A DNA stretch of 64,000 nucleotides from Ferrovibrio sp035304305 (GTDB lineage Bacteria > Pseudomonadota > Alphaproteobacteria > Ferrovibrionales > Ferrovibrionaceae). Below are positions 60,528 to 64,000 of the stretch, one piece after another. The translations under genes and the position numbers were made by a program. The notes below the pieces were generated by a model. It had not been told where the DNA came from and made no database searches. It was given only the letters and a program-made list of their open reading frames with translations. The stretch covers positions 1-64,000 of the forward strand of contig NZ_DATGQG010000156.1 in the NCBI RefSeq assembly GCF_035304305.1. The letters are read 5' to 3'. Each line of letters starts with the position of its first letter. Within the stretch, counting starts at the first letter, position 1.

Positions 60528-60609
60528 ATGCAACGACGAACGCGTCTCTTTTGGTGGTACGGCCTGAACAGCCGTGCCGGTTCAGAGCCGGTCCGAGAGG
60601 GAGGTTTCG
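60528..60609 (+). promoter_or_regulatory. Candidate speF-type leader RNA of ornithine decarboxylase
   Basis: GGTACGGC (60556-60563), loop CTGAACA, GCCGTGCC (60571-60578) form a full 8-bp stem with one U-G pair. An alternative stem CCGG (60577-60580) / CCGG (60588-60591) uses the last two bases of the first one, so the two hairpins are mutually exclusive; the second ends 7 bases before the GGGAGG ribosome site (60599-60604). A leader motif named speF is known upstream of alphaproteobacterial ornithine decarboxylases; this is a likely member, from memory and not by covariance search. Confidence 0.55.
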
Positions 60610-60677
60610 ATGCTTGCAGCAGCCCATGGTGGCCGCACCCTGTCCCGTCTGCGACGCAACGCTTCCAAGCGTGTTGA
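60528..60677 (+). CDS. Candidate leader ORF upstream of and overlapping ornithine decarboxylase
   Basis: 49 codons from ATG 60528 to TGA 60675-60677. It begins MQRRTRLFWWYGLNSRAG: four Arg, two Trp and a Tyr in 18 residues. AGG lies two bases before the ATG, a weak ribosome site. It overlaps the ODC start in another frame by 68 bases, so its translation would pass through the ODC ribosome site. The RRT motif and Arg/aromatic content recall the ornithine-sensing SpeFL leader peptide of E. coli; this is an inference. Could also be a shadow of the conserved RNA leader. Confidence 0.4.
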   Translation: MQRRTRLFWWYGLNSRAGSEPVREGGFDACSSPWWPHPVPSATQRFQAC

Positions 60678-61818
60678 GCTGGGGCAGATCACCCCGAAGA
60701 TCCAGAAGTTCCTCGCCGAGGCCAAGGACCGCGAGCCGTTCCTGGTGGTCGACGTGGACGTGGTCGAGCATAACTACCGTGAGCTGCGGCGCCTGCTGCC
60801 GCTGGCCAGCGTGTTCTATGCCACCAAGGCCAATCCCGCTGTCGAGATCATCCAGCGGCTGGAGAAGCTCGGCTCGAATTTCGACGTGGCTTCGCCCGGC
60901 GAGATCGAGCTCTGCATGAACCAGGGTGTGACCGCGGACCGCATCTCCTATGGCTCGACCATCAAGAAGAAGGCCGACATCGCCTGGGCGTACGAGCGCG
61001 GCGTGCGCCTCTACGCCTTCGATTCCGATGCCGAGCTGGAGAAGCTGGCGACGGCCGCTCCGGGTTCGCGGGTTTTCTGCCGCGTCCTGATGGAGTGCGA
61101 AGGCGCCGAATGGCCGCTGTCGAAGAAGTTCGGCTGCTCGCCCCGCATGGCGGCTGACCTGCTGGTCAAGGCGCGCGATCTCGGCCTCGACCCGTACGGC
61201 ATCTCGTTCCATGTCGGCTCGCAGCAGACCGACCTCAACCAGTGGGACAAGGCGGTTGCCCAGGTGGCGCAGATGTTCACGCTGCTCCACGAGGCCGATG
61301 TCGACCTGCGCATGGTCAATCTCGGCGGCGGCTTTCCGGCGCGGTATCGCTCGGATGTGCCGGCGCTGGAAGCCTATGCTGCGGCCATCAGCCAGGCGAT
61401 GACTAAGCACTTCGGCAACCAGCTGCCGGAAATGATCATCGAGCCGGGCCGTGGCCTGGTGGGCGATGCCGGCGTGATCCAGGCCGAGGTGGTGCTGATC
61501 TCGAAGAAGGACTACGACGACGACCGACGCTGGGTCTATCTCGACATCGGCAAGTTCTCCGGCCTGGCCGAGACCATGGACGAGGCGATCAAGTACCGCA
61601 TCGTCACGCCGCATGACGGCGGGCCGACCGGCCCGGTCTCCATCGCGGGTCCGACCTGCGACAGCGTCGACACGCTGTACGAGAAGGCGGATTACCAGAT
61701 GCCGCTGGCGCTGCAGGTGGGCGACAAGATCCAGATCCTGTCCGCCGGTGCATATACGACGACCTATTCCTCGGTAGGCTTCAACGGCTTCCCGCCGCTG
61801 AAGAGCTACTGCATCTGA
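60610..61818 (+). CDS. Ornithine decarboxylase (fold III, group IV PLP enzyme)
   Basis: 402 residues of the alanine-racemase-fold decarboxylases. The PLP Lys is Lys73 in VFYATKANP; HVGSQQTD, NLGGGFPARY and GPTCDSVDTLYEK (the active-site Cys of the neighbouring subunit) are diagnostic of the ornithine/lysine branch. It makes putrescine from ornithine. GGGAGG is 5 bases before the ATG. Lys decarboxylase activity cannot be excluded. The leader RNA suggests control by ornithine or polyamines. A putrescine-type importer is at 42.5-46.3 kb. Confidence 0.93.
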   Translation: MLAAAHGGRTLSRLRRNASKRVELGQITPKIQKFLAEAKDREPFLVVDVDVVEHNYRELRRLLPLASVFYATKANPAVEIIQRLEKLGSNFDVASPGEIELCMNQGVTADRISYGSTIKKKADIAWAYERGVRLYAFDSDAELEKLATAAPGSRVFCRVLMECEGAEWPLSKKFGCSPRMAADLLVKARDLGLDPYGISFHVGSQQTDLNQWDKAVAQVAQMFTLLHEADVDLRMVNLGGGFPARYRSDVPALEAYAAAISQAMTKHFGNQLPEMIIEPGRGLVGDAGVIQAEVVLISKKDYDDDRRWVYLDIGKFSGLAETMDEAIKYRIVTPHDGGPTGPVSIAGPTCDSVDTLYEKADYQMPLALQVGDKIQILSAGAYTTTYSSVGFNGFPPLKSYCI

Positions 61819-61846
61819 TAGGTCGACGGGCACCGAGCGGGTTGCA

Positions 61847-61884
61847 AAGGGGCCGGCGACGCGAGTCGCCGGCCTCTTTATTTT
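61847..61884 (+). terminator. Rho-independent terminator after ornithine decarboxylase
   Basis: GGCCGGCGAC (61851-61860), loop GCGA, GTCGCCGGCC (61865-61874), a perfect 10-bp stem followed by TCTTTATTTT. Confidence 0.92.
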
Positions 61885-62126
61885 GCAGTGCGCATACTAC
61901 CTGTATGAAAGCCATGGCGGCATAGCCCAACCTGTATTGGCCTGCACCGACTGGCCAAAAGGCTGACAGGGCGGTTTTCGGTTGCAGCGGCGGGCGCCCT
62001 GTGTGACAAATTCCCCGCCCGTAATGCGCGTAGAACTACAAAAAACGGGTTGAGGCCGGGAGGGCCGCGCTTATCCGTGTGCGTTGCATTCCAAATGGCG
62101 TCAGCAGTCGTGACGAGGGGGAAGCT
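61885..62126. other. Noncoding gap before the PAS histidine kinase
   Basis: The 343-base gap between the ODC stop and the kinase start holds the ODC terminator, then this AT/GC-mixed stretch without a credible gene, and a 12-codon leader ORF near the kinase. No clear promoter pair, tRNA or riboswitch is seen. Confidence 0.6.
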
Positions 62127-62165
62127 TTGACCAAGCCGCGCGCTAACTGCCGGTCCTGCCGATGA
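62127..62165 (+). CDS. Possible 12-codon leader ORF coupled to the kinase
   Basis: TTG 62127, reading (M)TKPRANCRSCR, with a strong GAGGGGGAAG just upstream. Its TGA (62163-62165) overlaps the ATG of the kinase gene (ATGA). The kinase itself has no Shine-Dalgarno before its ATG, so it may be translated by coupling to this ORF. Short chance ORFs are common, so confidence is low. Confidence 0.35.
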   Translation: MTKPRANCRSCR

Positions 62166-63841
62166 CGACGGGCGCTGACAGCTTCGGTTCGGCTCCTGCG
62201 GCCTCGACCGCCGACCAGGATCTGCTGCTCGGCGCGCTGGACATTATCGGCGAGGGCCTCGCGGTCTGGGATTCCGGCCCCAATCTGGTGCATTACAACC
62301 GCCGCCTGCCGGAGCTTTTCGGCCTCACGGCATTCGATCTCAAGGACGGCATCTCGGCCAAGGATTTTCTGCGCCTGCTGATCGACCAGGGGCTGCTCAC
62401 GATCCGCGCCGAGGAAGCCGCGGCCTGGATCGATGCCTATATCGATGCTTCCACCAAGGCCGACCGCAAGCAGGAAGTCAGGCTGACCGACGGCACCTGG
62501 CTGAACTTCGACTGGCGGCGGATGCCGAATGGCGGCTACGTCTCGGTCTTCACCGACATCACGCTGCGCAAGCGGGCGCAGATCCGCCTGCGCCAAGCCG
62601 AGGCCAAGTACCGCCAGATCTTCGACAACGTCCACGAGGGCATCATCCAGGAGACGCCGGAGGGCCGCGTGCTGGCGGTGAATCGCGCCGGCGCCGCCAT
62701 TTTCGGTTTCCACTCGCCGGAGGAGATGCTGGCCACCGTCACCCGGTCCGGCGAGCAGCTCTACGTGCATCCGGAACGCCGCAACGAACTGCTCAAGCAG
62801 CTCGAGCGCCATGGCCTGGTGCGCGACTTCCGCTCCGAGATGCGCCGCCGCGACGGCACCCGGATCTGGGTATCCAAGACCCTGCGGCGGGTGACCGACG
62901 ATCGCGGCAATGCGGTGATGATCGAGGGCATGTTCCGCGATGTCAGCGTGCAGCGGCGCGCGGAGCAGCAGCTGATGCTGGCCAAGGACCAGGCGGAAGC
63001 CGCCAACCGCGCCAAGTCGGATTTCCTCGCCAACATGAGCCACGAGCTGCGGACGCCGCTCAACGCCATCCTCGGCTTCAGCCAGGTGCTGCTCGACGAG
63101 ATGATGGGGCCGCTCGGCAACGAGAAGTATCGCGAATACACCCGCGACATCGTGCAGAGCGGCGAACATCTGCTGGCGCTCATCAATGACATCCTCGACA
63201 TGGCCAAGGTCGAGTCCGGCATGATGAACCTGGACGAGGAATGGATCGACCTGAACGACAGCATGGATGCCGCGCTGCTGCTGGTGCGCGAGCGGGCGAT
63301 GGCCAACCGGATCGCGATCCGCAAGGGGATCGTGGCGCCCGCGCCCTCGCTCTGGGGCGACGCAAGGCGTCTGCGCCAGGTATGGATCAACCTGTTGAGC
63401 AACGCGGTGAAGTTCACGCCCGAGGGCGGCAGCGTGGAGATCCGCGCGGAATTCGTGGCCGATGGCCGCCTCGAGATCGTCGTTGCCGATACCGGCATCG
63501 GGATCGCCGACGAGGATATCGAGCGCGTGCAGCAGCCGTTCAGCCAGGTGGCGAATGCCCTGTCGCGCAGTCACGAAGGCACCGGTCTCGGGCTGCCGCT
63601 GTCGCGCAGCCTGCTCGACCTTCATGGTGCCCAGCTGCATATCGACAGCCAGCTCGGCGTCGGCACGACGGTGACGGTGACCTTCCCGCCTGAGCGCTGC
63701 CGGCCCGGGCCGCTAACCGGTCTCCAGGACCAGTTTGCCGACCGCCCTGCGCCCGGCCAGCAGCCGCAGGGCATCGGCAGCACGTTCCAGCCGGTGGATC
63801 CCGCCGATCTGCGGCCGCCCGGCGCCATCGCCGCCGACTAG
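62162..63841 (+). CDS. Cytoplasmic PAS-PAS sensor histidine kinase
   Basis: 559 residues, no membrane helix. PAS 1 at ~20-130 (LLGALDIIGEGLAVWDSG), PAS 2 at ~148-265 (KYRQIFDNVHEGIIQETPEGRVLAVN in part), HisKA with FLANMSHELRTPLNAI (His294), ATPase with NLLSNAVKFTPEGG, VVADTGIGIADED and GTGLGLPLSRSLL. No cognate regulator beside it; resembles the kinase at 31.2 kb from HisKA on. The last ~43 residues after FPPERCRP are antisense to the conserved end of the next gene and may be a tail from lost stop codons. Confidence 0.9.
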   Translation: MTTGADSFGSAPAASTADQDLLLGALDIIGEGLAVWDSGPNLVHYNRRLPELFGLTAFDLKDGISAKDFLRLLIDQGLLTIRAEEAAAWIDAYIDASTKADRKQEVRLTDGTWLNFDWRRMPNGGYVSVFTDITLRKRAQIRLRQAEAKYRQIFDNVHEGIIQETPEGRVLAVNRAGAAIFGFHSPEEMLATVTRSGEQLYVHPERRNELLKQLERHGLVRDFRSEMRRRDGTRIWVSKTLRRVTDDRGNAVMIEGMFRDVSVQRRAEQQLMLAKDQAEAANRAKSDFLANMSHELRTPLNAILGFSQVLLDEMMGPLGNEKYREYTRDIVQSGEHLLALINDILDMAKVESGMMNLDEEWIDLNDSMDAALLLVRERAMANRIAIRKGIVAPAPSLWGDARRLRQVWINLLSNAVKFTPEGGSVEIRAEFVADGRLEIVVADTGIGIADEDIERVQQPFSQVANALSRSHEGTGLGLPLSRSLLDLHGAQLHIDSQLGVGTTVTVTFPPERCRPGPLTGLQDQFADRPAPGQQPQGIGSTFQPVDPADLRPPGAIAAD

Positions 63842-64000
63842 CCAGTCCCGCAGGGCCGCGTCGCACTGCTGCGCAGCCGCAGGATTGCGGCGTGCCTGTT
63901 CGCCGGCCCGCACGCCGATCAGCTCGGCCTCGCGCAGCAGCAGCCGGTTTGCCGGAACGCGCGGAAAGCCACCGCCGGCAAAGCCGACCACCAGCCAGCG
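63713..64000 (-). CDS. Zinc-type dehydrogenase / NADPH:quinone oxidoreductase, C-terminal part
   Basis: The 5' part lies beyond the window; 95 codons are present. The sequence starts RWLVVGFAGGGFPRVPANRLLLREAELIGVRAG (in parts), the typical end of the nucleotide-binding domain of the medium-chain dehydrogenase family, and closes with GGIHRLERAADALRLLAGRRAVGKLVLETG (in parts), the usual C-terminus. The substrate cannot be named from this part. Its 3' end overlaps the histidine kinase by 129 bases on the opposite strand. Confidence 0.85.
   Translation of the reverse strand, partial: RWLVVGFAGGGFPRVPANRLLLREAELIGVRAGEQARRNPAAAQQCDAALRDWLVGGDGAGRPQIGGIHRLERAADALRLLAGRRAVGKLVLETG

Noticed and set aside
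60511..60567. An 18-codon ORF MAPGRLCNDERVSFGGTA in the ODC leader
   Set aside because: It has no ribosome site and its composition is unremarkable; the overlapping frame starting at 60528 is a better leader-peptide candidate.
1..64000. tRNA, rRNA, CRISPR arrays, insertion sequences or prophage genes
   Set aside because: I scanned the gaps and found no cloverleaf, no repeat-spacer array, no transposase or integrase and no long direct or terminal inverted repeats.

Overview
The window is 64 kb of GC-rich chromosomal DNA from an alphaproteobacterium. I place it in or near Rhodospirillales. The signs are a B12-dependent class II ribonucleotide reductase, an NDUFA12-type complex I subunit next to mlaD, a DUF2155 gene and aat, a fused ThiS-ThiG, and perfect 16-bp parS palindromes. 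About 61 protein genes are packed tightly, often with 4-bp ATGA/GTGA overlaps. I see no rRNA, tRNA, CRISPR array, prophage or insertion sequence, and no region whose composition clearly departs from its neighbours.

Layout. 1-12 kb: the end of an autotransporter, a lipoprotein hydrolase, a SixA-type phosphatase, polyphosphate kinase and exopolyphosphatase, RNase D, aspartyl-tRNA synthetase, MarC, an esterase and a DUF533 protein. 12-16 kb: NrdJ with a candidate NrdR-box leader. 16-21 kb: DUF2059, NDUFA12, MlaD, DUF2155, Aat, then accC-accB-aroQ. 21.2-21.5 kb: a noncoding gap with two perfect parS sites, followed by an unrecognised 485-residue protein. 23-31 kb: tyrosine/homogentisate catabolism (hppD, hmgA, a fumarylacetoacetase-like gene, maiA) with a divergent MarR regulator, plus DedA and ThiSG. 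30-33 kb: a TAXI-type binding protein coupled to a membrane histidine kinase. 33-42 kb: a tightly coupled glmU-glmS-phosphatase-gor-cobU-cobQ run and two further cobalamin genes. 42-46 kb: a putrescine-type ABC importer. 46-50 kb: a hydroxyacid dehydrogenase, a lytic transglycosylase-like protein, an unknown membrane protein and an orphan response regulator. 50-60 kb: a catabolic block that ends in the URC-type uracil degradation genes (URC1, URC4, upp). 60-64 kb: a FecR-domain protein, ornithine decarboxylase with a structured leader, a PAS histidine kinase and the end of a zinc-type dehydrogenase.

How the genes fit together. The homogentisate genes supply the steps from 4-hydroxyphenylpyruvate to fumarate and acetoacetate, and share one operator with their likely repressor. 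The cobalamin genes may help supply the cofactor that NrdJ needs. Ornithine decarboxylase makes putrescine and PotFGHI probably imports it. The most interesting block is 50.1-59.6 kb. There, genes of the poorly known URC pyrimidine pathway are translationally coupled to an acyl-CoA carboxyltransferase. They follow a TetR regulator with a probably leaderless mRNA, a thioesterase, an N-carbamoyl amidohydrolase, an SDR without the usual catalytic Tyr and Lys, and an alpha-methylacyl-CoA racemase. All functions are read from sequence motifs by eye; no database search was run.
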